Source: Rhodococcoides fascians A25f (GTDB lineage: Bacteria; Actinomycetota; Actinomycetes; Mycobacteriales; Mycobacteriaceae). From it: 64,000 nucleotides of DNA. Both the position numbers and the translations under genes were made by a program. The first letter of the stretch is position 1, and every line of letters starts with the position of its first letter. The notes under the pieces are model-generated. The model saw only the letters and a program-made list of their open reading frames with translations, was not told the origin of the DNA and searched no databases. The DNA is taken from assembly GCF_000760935.2 (NCBI RefSeq), contig NZ_CP049744.1, positions 4,061,501-4,125,500 of the forward strand, in the 5' to 3' direction. This document shows, piece after piece, positions 7,626 through 15,833 of this stretch.

Positions 7626-8597
7626 TCAGGCAGGCTCTCTCATCACGCCGACATGGCGCACGGTTCCCGATAGGCCCGGGAGTTCCGTCGGTTCGGACCA
7701 GGTGTTCATACCGTCCGAACTGTCGGAGTAGAAGTACTTCCGGTTGGTGTAGTCGTCGTAGTAGAGCCGCCAGGTGCCGTCCGGCAACTCGATGACGGCG
7801 GGGCCTTCTTTCAGAGGACCGAAGTCGCGGAACGGAGCGGGCGTGTAGGGCCCGATCAACGACGGCGCGGTCCAATGCTCGATCACCTTGCGGGTCTCGT
7901 TCTTCGTGAACGCGTGATAGGTCGATCCGGATTTCACGACCGTGGTATCGATGTGGTCGGCGTCGATCCCGACGAACGGAACCGGGAAGCTCCACATTCT
8001 CAGGCCCGGATCCATCGCGGTCATCAGATACGGCACGAATCCACCACCGGTCGAGAGCGACACGATGATGTTGACGCGGTCACCGTCGACGAACCATTCG
8101 GGTGCCCAAGCCTTCGTGGTGAACGGCGACAGAGACGGCCCGTCCGAGAAGCCGGCCGAGCCGGTGAAGCCGGGCGGGCTGGCCGATCCGGTACCGGCGC
8201 CGGTACCGGGCAGGAAGGCGCAGCAGAACGGAATCGGGAAGTTCTGCAGGAACGTCCAGTCGACGCGGTCGCTGCTGCGAGCGAAGCCGATGTTCGCTCC
8301 GCCGCCCGTCGTGTAGGTCGCGTAGTACATACCGTCGGTGTGCCGAAAGATGCTCGAGTCTCGCACCACGCCGGACGGCGGCTGGTACGCCGAGGTCTGC
8401 AACGCGGTGAAGTCGGTGCCGTCGCTGGATTGGTAGACGTCCATGTTGCGATCACTGTCGTTGCTGAACGCCACCATCGTGTAGCGCCACTCGGACGGCG
8501 CGGCGGCACCGGTGCCCGCAGAGGCGAACAACAGGCCGGCGACAGCGAGGACCACCATCGGCACCGCGAGCATGCACTTTCGAACGGTCGGTATCAC
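7626..8597 (-). CDS. Secreted five-bladed beta-propeller, GH43-like
   Basis: This 323-aa protein has a Sec signal peptide (KCMLAVPMVVLAVAGLLFAS, then AGTGAAA, cut near residue 33). Its features match glycoside hydrolase family 43/32/62-type propellers: an N-terminal RDSSIF with DGMYYATYT (candidate general base Asp), WAPEWFVDG in the middle, and EGPAVIELPDGTWRLYYDDY (candidate general acid Glu). Such enzymes cleave arabinose or xylose side chains; action on plant arabinan or on arabinogalactan is possible. A Gly/Ala/Pro-rich insert (about residues 130-155) is unusual. It follows a diguanylate cyclase gene on the same strand by 74 bp. The 3' end converges on the phosphotransferase with a 14-bp gap. 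Confidence 0.7.
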   Translation of the reverse strand: MIPTVRKCMLAVPMVVLAVAGLLFASAGTGAAAPSEWRYTMVAFSNDSDRNMDVYQSSDGTDFTALQTSAYQPPSGVVRDSSIFRHTDGMYYATYTTGGGANIGFARSSDRVDWTFLQNFPIPFCCAFLPGTGAGTGSASPPGFTGSAGFSDGPSLSPFTTKAWAPEWFVDGDRVNIIVSLSTGGGFVPYLMTAMDPGLRMWSFPVPFVGIDADHIDTTVVKSGSTYHAFTKNETRKVIEHWTAPSLIGPYTPAPFRDFGPLKEGPAVIELPDGTWRLYYDDYTNRKYFYSDSSDGMNTWSEPTELPGLSGTVRHVGVMREPA

Positions 8598-8671
8598 CGA
8601 AGCAGTATTTACGACCCACCCGCCTCGTGCGTAACATTGTCAGCACACACGAGAAATCGTTACCAATTCTG

Positions 8672-10276
8672 TTACGGATGCGAAAGATACTGCGTTGCGG
8701 GCTTGGATTGGTACATCTCGTGGTCGGCGTCATCGAGGATGTCGAGTGCACTTCGGGTGTCGTCGCTGTCGACGGTGACACCACCGATGCTCGCCGTCAC
8801 CGTCAACACTCGTCCCGCCGTCGTGATGGGAGAGGCGAGCTCGGCGCGCACATCGTCGGCCTCGGTGCCCGCTCGATGTGGAACCACTGCCACGAACTCG
8901 TCGCCACCGATTCGTCCGACGAAGGCGTCGGCCGGGAGCGCCCTGGTCAGACGCGCGGCAACCACTCCGAGTACAGCGTCGCCGACAGTATGTCCGTGCA
9001 GGTCGTTGATCGTCTTGAAGTTGTCGAGGTCGATGAACAGCACCGCCATGGCGTCGTCTCGGGCCGGCCGCGCCAGTTCCTCGTCGAGGCGCGACAGGAT
9101 CAGCGGCCTGTTCGGCAGGCCGGTCAGATCGTCGTGAGTCGCGGCATGTTCGAGCTTGATGTTCATCCGGTAGGCGTCGGTGATGTCGACGAACGTGGCG
9201 ACTACGGAGGGGGACGGGCTGCCCGACGTCAGCATCGTCGCCGTCAACGACAGCCAGAAGTTGCGGCCGTCTCGGCGACGCTCGACGCCGATCACCGCCT
9301 GGCTGGGCGCGCCGGTCTTTCTCGTAGCGGCGACCGGGTGCTCGAACGGCTGAATCGGTCCCTCGTCGGTTCCGTACACGCGGAAGGGGAGGGACGCCCC
9401 CTGCCCTGTCTCGGTCCCCACCTGAATGTCGAGGATCGTCTTCGCCGCGAGATTCGCCGACTCGATGCGGCCGGTGTGATCGAGCACGACGACTCCTGCC
9501 TCGAGCGATTCCACCACGGCGGTGAAGTGGTCCTCGGCCCGTCGCACCGCACTTCGGTCGGCGCACACCAACACCCAGCCATCGGGCATCTGAGCCGCGG
9601 ACACCACCACCGCCAGCGCGGTGCCGTCCGCACGACGATGCGACTCGCACAGTTGTCCACCGGCCCGCAGAATCGAGGCCGGATCGCACGGAACGCCGAC
9701 CGCGTACGAGACGCTGCGACCGAGAACGTCGGCCGAACACCGTCCGTACACCGACTCGGCTGCGGGGTTCCAACTCGACACCAGACCATCGGACGACACT
9801 CCGACGATGGCATCGCTGACGTGCTCGACCAAGGCGGCTTGATACCGCAACGCCTTCTGTGCCGCCTTGTGCTCGGTGAGATCTCGCAGAATGACCTGGA
9901 ACGCCGGCTCGCCGTTCCACACCGTGCGCACGGACACTGCTTCCATGGTCAGTGTCGTCCCGTCGAGTGCAAGCACCGTCGCTTCGGACGCAGCGCTGGC
10001 CGTGCCGTGAGTGCCGAGAGCGGCGATTCGCTCGAACATGGGCCCGATCGACTCGGCAGCAATGAAGTCTTCGATCGGCCGACCTACGACGTCTTCGGCG
10101 CTTTCGGCGCGTAGGTATCGCATTCCGGCAGGGTTCAGATAGACCAGCGTCCCACGTCGGTGAACACCGATCGCGTCCGGTGAATGCTCGACGAGAACCC
10201 GGTAGCGGTCTGCCAATCCAGGCGACGCGGGACTTGGTTCAGGGTCGCCGACGCTCTCGCGCTCCCCTGGGGCCAT
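8672..10276 (-). CDS. PAS-PAS-PAS-GGDEF diguanylate cyclase
   Basis: This roughly 534-aa soluble sensor makes the second messenger c-di-GMP. Three PAS-like modules are visible: residues about 20-140 (VEHSPDAIGVHRRGTLVYLNP), 145-255 (VEHVSDAIVGVSSDGLVSSW) and 265-370 (VVESLEAGVVVLDHTGRI). A GGDEF domain (about 375-530) contains DDLTGLPNR, FIDLDNFKTIND and an intact GGDEF at 457-461. The position of the inhibitory I-site (RxxD before GGDEF) reads LPAD, so product feedback is probably absent. No EAL domain and no membrane segment are present. The ATG at 10276 was taken as start; the frame stays open upstream, so the N-terminus is uncertain. Confidence 0.9.
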   Translation of the reverse strand: MAPGERESVGDPEPSPASPGLADRYRVLVEHSPDAIGVHRRGTLVYLNPAGMRYLRAESAEDVVGRPIEDFIAAESIGPMFERIAALGTHGTASAASEATVLALDGTTLTMEAVSVRTVWNGEPAFQVILRDLTEHKAAQKALRYQAALVEHVSDAIVGVSSDGLVSSWNPAAESVYGRCSADVLGRSVSYAVGVPCDPASILRAGGQLCESHRRADGTALAVVVSAAQMPDGWVLVCADRSAVRRAEDHFTAVVESLEAGVVVLDHTGRIESANLAAKTILDIQVGTETGQGASLPFRVYGTDEGPIQPFEHPVAATRKTGAPSQAVIGVERRRDGRNFWLSLTATMLTSGSPSPSVVATFVDITDAYRMNIKLEHAATHDDLTGLPNRPLILSRLDEELARPARDDAMAVLFIDLDNFKTINDLHGHTVGDAVLGVVAARLTRALPADAFVGRIGGDEFVAVVPHRAGTEADDVRAELASPITTAGRVLTVTASIGGVTVDSDDTRSALDILDDADHEMYQSKPATQYLSHP

Positions 10277-10467
10277 GCTCGGTCCTCGCGTTCGTAGACA
10301 GACGGTCAACACCCGATTGAACCACCAGAACGAAGATCGGTGGAGTTCGATGCCCGATTTACAACGAACATCCCTTTCTCGACTGGACCCGGTGCCGGTT
10401 TCACGGGCTAAATCGAGGCGTGAGCCGAATCCGGCTTGCATACCTCGGAAAGAAACGGATATCGACG

Positions 10468-11640
10468 ATGAGCACTCAGGGCATCGGCATCACGGGGATC
10501 GACATCAGCGGGATCGGCGCAGTGTCCGGCTACGGCTGGGGCACAGACGCCCTGTGGCACGGCCTGTCCACGGGCAAAGCGGCAGCCACCCTGCATCACG
10601 ATCGCACCAGACCCGGCAGAAATCCGGTGTGGCTGGCCAAAGTCCCCGACGGCGGAGACCACGGCGACGGCACCAGCCGATTCGGTCGGGCGCTTCGCGG
10701 GGCCGCACGGGAGGCCATCGACGACGCGTTGACGCGTGGTTGGCATCCGGGGCGACGTGTCGGCCTGATCCATGCCGTCGTCCTCGGCGAAGTGGACGAG
10801 TGGCGAAACTTCTACCTGGAGGACGGTGGTGAGCGCCGAGTTCGTGACTATCTGACCCTGATGCCGTCGACGCCGGTGTCGCTCTTGATGCAGGAATACG
10901 GTTTTCACGGCCCGGCCATGAATGTCTCGGCCATGTGCGCATCGGGCAACGCCGGCCTGCTGACTGCCAAGATGTGGCTCGATACCGGCTTCGTCGACGA
11001 CGTCGTGTTCGTCGCCACCGATCTGTCGCTGACGCCGGAGAACATCGATCATTTCGTCAAGCTCGGCGTCGGTGTCGTCGACGTGGAGCCCCAGGAGGGT
11101 TGCCGGCCGTTCCAGGAAGGCAGCCGCGGATTCGGAATGGGGGAAGCGGCAACGGCTTTCGTACTGTCCAATCGAAGCTCTGCCTCGTACGCTCGGGTGT
11201 TGGGCGGCTCCATGACGCACGACGCGTTCCACGCCACCTCGATCGACCCGGCCCTCACCCAGGTACGAGAATGCTTCGAGCAGGCCTTGGCCGATGCCGG
11301 CGTCACACCACGCCAGGTCCGTTACCTCAATGCCCACGGCCCCGGCACGGCGCAATGCGACGCAGCGGAGACGCAGATGTTGGAGACGGTGCTCGAGTCA
11401 CACGCGCAGGTGTATTCGGTGAAACCATTGACCGGACATTGCCAGGGTGCGGCGTCGGCAATCGAAACCGTCTCTGCGGTCATGGGATTCGAACGTGGAA
11501 TCGTGCCCGCAGCACCTCAGGTCTCCGATGCCCATCCCCTGTTGCTCGACGGATTCACCACCGCGGAGCCAGGATTGACGGTGAAGTCGTCATTGGGAAT
11601 GGGCGGACACAACTCGGTGGTGGTGTTTGCTCCGGCGTGA
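10468..11640 (+). CDS. Beta-ketoacyl-ACP synthase family protein
   Basis: This 390-aa protein has the thiolase fold of KAS I/II enzymes. The nucleophile lies in SAMCASG (Cys157) and the two His residues in NAHGPGTAQCDAAE (His290) and VKPLTGHCQGAAS (His324), so decarboxylative condensation should be possible. It is shorter at the N-terminus and more divergent than FabF, and no ACP, KR or chain-length-factor gene is nearby, so it is a stand-alone ketosynthase of unknown pathway. ATG 10468 was preferred to the upstream start because a GGAAAGAAA stretch precedes it. It is divergent from the diguanylate cyclase gene across about 190 bp. Confidence 0.8.
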   Translation: MSTQGIGITGIDISGIGAVSGYGWGTDALWHGLSTGKAAATLHHDRTRPGRNPVWLAKVPDGGDHGDGTSRFGRALRGAAREAIDDALTRGWHPGRRVGLIHAVVLGEVDEWRNFYLEDGGERRVRDYLTLMPSTPVSLLMQEYGFHGPAMNVSAMCASGNAGLLTAKMWLDTGFVDDVVFVATDLSLTPENIDHFVKLGVGVVDVEPQEGCRPFQEGSRGFGMGEAATAFVLSNRSSASYARVLGGSMTHDAFHATSIDPALTQVRECFEQALADAGVTPRQVRYLNAHGPGTAQCDAAETQMLETVLESHAQVYSVKPLTGHCQGAASAIETVSAVMGFERGIVPAAPQVSDAHPLLLDGFTTAEPGLTVKSSLGMGGHNSVVVFAPA

Positions 11641-11650
11641 CGTACCTTCC

Positions 11651-11854
11651 TCACACCTCGGTGGCAGCACCGCAGATTCCGCACTCCTCGAATTCGACGC
11701 GCTTCCAGCGTGCAACAGGAACGAAGAACAGCGTGAATTGCTGGTACTGCTTCATTCTCGACCACTGGGTTGTGTTGTGGCATCGCGGGCAGTTTCGCGT
11801 TGCGCCAGGGCCGACGTGTTTGCGCTTGCTGCCGAAACCGAAGAGTAGGAACAT
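11651..11854 (-). CDS. Small zinc-ribbon protein
   Basis: This 67-aa protein has two CxxC pairs (NCPRCHN near residue 24 and ECGICGA near the C-terminus) forming a zinc ribbon. The N-terminus MFLLFGFGSKRKH and the middle part QQFTLFFVPVARW are hydrophobic/basic, a pattern of conserved actinobacterial zinc-ribbon proteins of unknown role. ATG 11854 fits the family; a GTG one codon upstream is possible. It lies downstream of the dehydrogenase gene on the same strand but beyond a strong hairpin, so it probably has its own promoter. It converges on the ketosynthase gene with a 10-bp gap. Confidence 0.65.
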   Translation of the reverse strand: MFLLFGFGSKRKHVGPGATRNCPRCHNTTQWSRMKQYQQFTLFFVPVARWKRVEFEECGICGAATEV

Positions 11855-11900
11855 CACCCCAGCATAGGTGGCCGACGACTGCCGAACTCGATGCAGCGAA

Positions 11901-11942
11901 CGTTCGAGCCACCCTCGCATTCTCGCGATGGTGGCTCGAACG
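11901..11942 (-). terminator. Hairpin after the FdhA-like gene
   Basis: A 13-bp perfect stem pairs CGTTCGAGCCACC (11901-11913) with GGTGGCTCGAACG (11930-11942) around a 16-nt loop, 20 bp after the stop of the leftward dehydrogenase gene. No U-tract follows, as is common in high-GC actinobacteria. Confidence 0.6.
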
Positions 11943-11962
11943 ACTGCCGGGGTCGGACGCTG

Positions 11963-13180
11963 TCAGCCGGCGATCATGCCGTGCGGGTCGATGACGAATT
12001 TCTGTGCCACACCACTGTCGAATTCGCGGTAGCCGCGTGGTGCATCGTCGAGCGTGATGACCGTGGCATTCACGGCCTTGGCAATCGAAACCCGTTCCTT
12101 GAGAATCGCATTCATCAACTCTCGGTGGTAGCTCATCACCGGGCACTGCCCGGTGGCGAACGACAGCGACTTGGCCCAACCGGTACCGAGGCTGAGCGAG
12201 AGAGCACCACGCTGCGCAGCCTCGTCCACACCGCCCGGATCGCCGGTGACGTACAGCCCGGGGATCCCGATGCCGCCACCCGCCGTGGTGATCTCCATGA
12301 GCGAGTTGAGCACCGTCGCCGGTGCCTCGTGGGACGAATCTCCACCGTGACCGCGAGCCTCGAAGCCCACTGCATCCACCGCGGCGTCGACCTCGGGGAT
12401 GCCGAGAATCTGTTCGATCTGATCCTGCGGTGCACCCTTGCCGACGTCGACGGTCTCACAGCCGAAGGTTCGCGCCTGGGCCAACCTGTCGGCGTTCATG
12501 TCGCCGACTATCACCACCGACGCTCCCAGTAGTTGCGCACCGACCGCAGCAGCGAGGCCGACCGGACCCGCACCCGCGATGTAGACCGTCGCACCGGGTT
12601 TCACTCCAGCAGTCACCGCCCCGTGGAACCCGGTGGGAAAGATATCGGACAGCATCGTCAGGTCCAGGATCTTCTCCAGCGCCTGGTCCCGGTCGGGAAA
12701 CTTCAACAGGTTGAAGTCCGCATACGGTGCCATGACGTACTCGGCCTGGCCCCCGACCCAACCGCCCATGTCCACGTACCCGAACGCCGACCCGGGTCGA
12801 TCGGGGTTCACGTTGAGGCAGATGCCGGTCTTGCGTTCCTTGCAGTTTCGACACCGTCCACACGCGATGTTGAACGGTACCGAGCAGATGTCTCCGACCT
12901 TCAGGAATTCGACGTCACGTCCCACCTCGACGATTTCGCCGGTGATCTCGTGACCGAGCACGAGCCCCTCGGGTGCGGTCGTGCGCCCGCGCACCATGTG
13001 CTGGTCGCTGCCACAGATGTTGGTCGAGACGACCTTGAGGATCACACCGTGTTCGCATTTTCGGCCGACATTGGCGGGGTTCACTCCGGGTCCGTCGGTC
13101 AACTCCAACCCGGGAAAGGCAATGTCCTGGACCTCCACCTTCCCTGGGCCGGCGTATGTCACTGCGCGGTTGTCTGCCAT
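11963..13180 (-). CDS. fdhA: Glutathione-independent formaldehyde dehydrogenase (FdhA-type)
   Basis: This 405-aa zinc-dependent medium-chain dehydrogenase oxidises aldehydes with tightly bound NAD+, as Pseudomonas putida FdhA does. The catalytic zinc site shows NICGSDQHMVRGR and GHEITGEIVEVG. The structural zinc loop is CGRCRNCKERKTGIC, and the Rossmann motif is AGAGPVGLAAA. The length and the long insertions (GLYVTGDPGG and following) match the FdhA subgroup rather than short alcohol dehydrogenases. ATG 13180 is preceded by AGGAGA at ideal distance. It is a single gene, divergent from araBDA. The true substrate may be a wider range of aldehydes. Confidence 0.85.
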   Translation of the reverse strand: MADNRAVTYAGPGKVEVQDIAFPGLELTDGPGVNPANVGRKCEHGVILKVVSTNICGSDQHMVRGRTTAPEGLVLGHEITGEIVEVGRDVEFLKVGDICSVPFNIACGRCRNCKERKTGICLNVNPDRPGSAFGYVDMGGWVGGQAEYVMAPYADFNLLKFPDRDQALEKILDLTMLSDIFPTGFHGAVTAGVKPGATVYIAGAGPVGLAAAVGAQLLGASVVIVGDMNADRLAQARTFGCETVDVGKGAPQDQIEQILGIPEVDAAVDAVGFEARGHGGDSSHEAPATVLNSLMEITTAGGGIGIPGLYVTGDPGGVDEAAQRGALSLSLGTGWAKSLSFATGQCPVMSYHRELMNAILKERVSIAKAVNATVITLDDAPRGYREFDSGVAQKFVIDPHGMIAG

Positions 13181-13386
13181 GAGTTCTCCTCTTCGATGAG
13201 TGAGCTGGGTGACCGGCAGGCCGAGATCATCGACTCGATCCGCGCCTGTGGCCCGCGTCACACCAGTATGCACAGTTCCTCATGTGTTCGCGGACACCGA
13301 ACTCGGAGTGGAGGTGAGCGACCCAGATCGGCACCCCGTCCCACAATCGATCGACCGTCACATCCCGAGCACTTGACTCAGCGCGA

Positions 13387-13400
13387 TGTTAGCGCTCACA
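13387..13400. promoter_or_regulatory. LacI-type (AraR-like) operator
   Basis: TGTTAGCGCTCACA fits the palindromic LacI-family pattern TGTnAGCGCTnACA, which as I recall is that of the corynebacterial LacI-type AraR. It lies 46 bp upstream of the araB start. No AraR gene is in the window, so the regulator would be encoded elsewhere. Confidence 0.6.
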
Positions 13401-13446
13401 CTGTGTTGCACACGTCACAGTCGGTGGCACAATGAAGGAGATTTGC

Positions 13447-15120
13447 ATGCCGGTGGACCAGTACACGGTGGGCGTCGATTACGGCACCCTCTCCGGCCGT
13501 GCCGTCGTCGTCCGCGTCTCGGACGGTGCCGAAATAGCATCTGCCGTACACGAATACCGACATGCCGTGCTCGAGGAGACTCTGCCCGGCAGCACAGTCC
13601 GACTGCCCGACGCCTGGGCCCTGCAGGTTCCCGACGACTATCGCGACGTCCTACGCCACGCGGTACCCGCAGCGATCGCGGCCGCCGGAATCGCGCCGGA
13701 GCAGGTGGTGGGCATAGGTACCGACTTCACCGCATGCACCATGGTGCCCACCTATGCGGACGGCACCCCGCTGAGCGAAGACCCTCGATTCGCCGATCGA
13801 CCACACGCATACGTCAAACTGTGGAAACACCATGCAGCGCAGGGACAAGCCGACCGCATCAACGAACTGGCCGCCCGAAACGGCGAGAGCTGGCTCCCCC
13901 GCTACGGCGGCTTGATCTCCTCGGAATGGGAATTCGCCAAAGCACTCCAGATCCACGAGGAAGACGCCGAGATCTACGAGGCCATGGACCGGTGGGTCGA
14001 GGCGGCCGACTGGATCGTCTGGCAGCTGTGCGGAAACTACGTACGCAACGCATGCACCGCGGGTTACAAGGGGATCTACCAGGACGGGAAATATCCTTCG
14101 GTCGATTTCCTGACCGAACTCGCGCCCGGCTTCGCCGGATTCGTCGCCGACAAACTCGATCAGCCTCTGGGCGAATTGGGCTCGCGGGCAGGAACGTTGA
14201 CTGCCGAGGCTGCGGCATGGACAGGACTGCCCGAGGGAATCGCCGTCGCGGTCGGCAACGTGGATGCTCACGTCACGGCACCGGCCGCGGGCGCAGTCGA
14301 GTCGGGTCGCATGGTCGCCATCATGGGAACGTCCACCTGCCACGTGATGAGCTCGACAGTGTTGAACGACGTCCCCGGGATGTGCGGCGTCGTCGACGGC
14401 GGCATCGTGGCCGGCTCCTACGGGTACGAGGCGGGCCAGAGTGGCGTCGGCGACATCTTCGGATGGTTCACGCGCACTTCGGTTCCCGCGTCGTACTCCG
14501 AAGCAGCGGCGGCCGCCGGGGAGTCGGTGCACGAATACCTGACGCGGCTCGCGTCTGCCCAAGAAGTGGGCGAGCACGGCCTGGTCGCGCTCGACTGGCA
14601 CAGCGGCAACCGGTCGGTGCTGGTGGACCACGAACTTTCCGGACTCGTCATCGGAACCACACTGGCCACGCGTCCCGAGGACACCTATCGCGCACTACTG
14701 GAGGCCACCGCATTCGGAACCCGCGTCATCGTCGAGACGTTTCGCGACAGCGGCGTTCCTGTCGAGGAATTCGTCGTGGCCGGGGGTCTGGCTCGCAACC
14801 CACTGCTGATGCAGATCTACGCGGATGTACTGCGAATGCCGTTGTCCGTCATCACTTCCGCGCAAGGGCCCGCACTCGGCTCCGCCATCCATGCCGCCGT
14901 GGCCGCCGGTTGCTATCCCGACGTGCCGGTGGCGTCCAAATCGATGGGCATGGTCCGCCGCGGCGCCTTCGTACCGGACGAGTCCCGATCGAAGGCCTAC
15001 GACTCGCTGTACGAGATCTATCTGGAACTACACGATCGCTTCGGTCGGGACGTACCGACGATGCGCCGGCTGCGATCACTCCGACGCGCTGCCCTGACCA
15101 GGAAGTTGGAATCGAAATGA
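13447..15120 (+). CDS. araB: L-ribulokinase
   Basis: This 557-aa FGGY-family sugar kinase phosphorylates L-ribulose, the second step of L-arabinose breakdown. The N-terminal phosphate motif GVDYGTLSGRAVVV (near residue 10), the ribulokinase-type GIGTDFTACTMVP region (near 90), GNVDAHVTAPAAG (near 275) and the C-terminal VAGGLARNPLLMQIYAD (near 440) are all present. AAGGAG at 13434-13439 places the start at ATG 13447; an ATG at 13432 lies before that Shine-Dalgarno sequence. It is the first gene of araBDA and overlaps araD by 4 nt. An AraR-like site precedes it. Confidence 0.95.
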   Translation: MPVDQYTVGVDYGTLSGRAVVVRVSDGAEIASAVHEYRHAVLEETLPGSTVRLPDAWALQVPDDYRDVLRHAVPAAIAAAGIAPEQVVGIGTDFTACTMVPTYADGTPLSEDPRFADRPHAYVKLWKHHAAQGQADRINELAARNGESWLPRYGGLISSEWEFAKALQIHEEDAEIYEAMDRWVEAADWIVWQLCGNYVRNACTAGYKGIYQDGKYPSVDFLTELAPGFAGFVADKLDQPLGELGSRAGTLTAEAAAWTGLPEGIAVAVGNVDAHVTAPAAGAVESGRMVAIMGTSTCHVMSSTVLNDVPGMCGVVDGGIVAGSYGYEAGQSGVGDIFGWFTRTSVPASYSEAAAAAGESVHEYLTRLASAQEVGEHGLVALDWHSGNRSVLVDHELSGLVIGTTLATRPEDTYRALLEATAFGTRVIVETFRDSGVPVEEFVVAGGLARNPLLMQIYADVLRMPLSVITSAQGPALGSAIHAAVAAGCYPDVPVASKSMGMVRRGAFVPDESRSKAYDSLYEIYLELHDRFGRDVPTMRRLRSLRRAALTRKLESK

Positions 15121-15794
15121 CGGTTGTCGACGATGTTCGCGGAGTCGTCGAGGAGATCCGCAGGGACGTGTGCGCATTGCACGCCGAACTGATGCGCTAC
15201 GGATTGGTCGTGTGGACGGCCGGCAACGTGTCCGCGCGCGTACCCGGGCGAGATCTCATGGTCATCAAACCCAGCGGCGTCTCCTACGACGACCTGACTC
15301 CGGACAACATGGTGGTCTGCGATCTGCACGGTCGAGTGGTCGAAGGTGAGCATGCGCCGTCCTCGGACACCGAGGCACAGGCGTACGTCTATCGGCACCT
15401 CGACCACATCAACGGTGTGGTGCACACTCATTCGCCCTATGCGGTCGCGTGGGCTGCTCGGGCAGAACCCATTCCGGTGGTCACCACGATGTGCGCGGAC
15501 GAATTCGGCGGTGACATTCCAGTGGGTCCTTTCGCCGTCATCGGCGACGACTCGATCGGCCGCGGCATCGTCGACACCCTGGCCGGCAGTCGGTCTCCCG
15601 CCGTCCTGATGCAGAACCACGGAGTGTTCGCAGTGGGACCCAGCGCTCGATCCGCGGTGAAGGCGGCGGTCATGTGCGAGGACGTCGCACGGTCCGTACA
15701 TCTGTCTTATCAACTGGGACAACCACTTCGCATTCCGAGCTCCTCGGTCGACGCACTGTACGACCGATACCAGAACGTCTACGGCCAGCGCTGA
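15117..15794 (+). CDS. araD: L-ribulose-5-phosphate 4-epimerase
   Basis: This 225-aa class II aldolase/epimerase converts L-ribulose 5-phosphate to D-xylulose 5-phosphate, feeding arabinose into the pentose phosphate pathway. The phosphate-binding TAGNVSAR (residues about 33-40) and zinc ligands in VVHTHSPYA and MQNHGVFAVG are present. ATG 15117 overlaps the araB stop (ATGA). The same frame is open far upstream through araB, but that is not coding. The length matches AraD/UlaF/SgaE; the araB and araA neighbours decide the function. Confidence 0.93.
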   Translation: MTVVDDVRGVVEEIRRDVCALHAELMRYGLVVWTAGNVSARVPGRDLMVIKPSGVSYDDLTPDNMVVCDLHGRVVEGEHAPSSDTEAQAYVYRHLDHINGVVHTHSPYAVAWAARAEPIPVVTTMCADEFGGDIPVGPFAVIGDDSIGRGIVDTLAGSRSPAVLMQNHGVFAVGPSARSAVKAAVMCEDVARSVHLSYQLGQPLRIPSSSVDALYDRYQNVYGQR

Positions 15795-15833
15795 CCGGCG
15801 CCACACACTCTTTCCACGGAAGGTACATTCTCC

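Noticed and set aside
13386..15794. Long open frame through araB into araD
   Set aside because: The upstream part is a shadow frame of araB with Arg-rich, non-protein-like composition; only 15117-15794 is coding.
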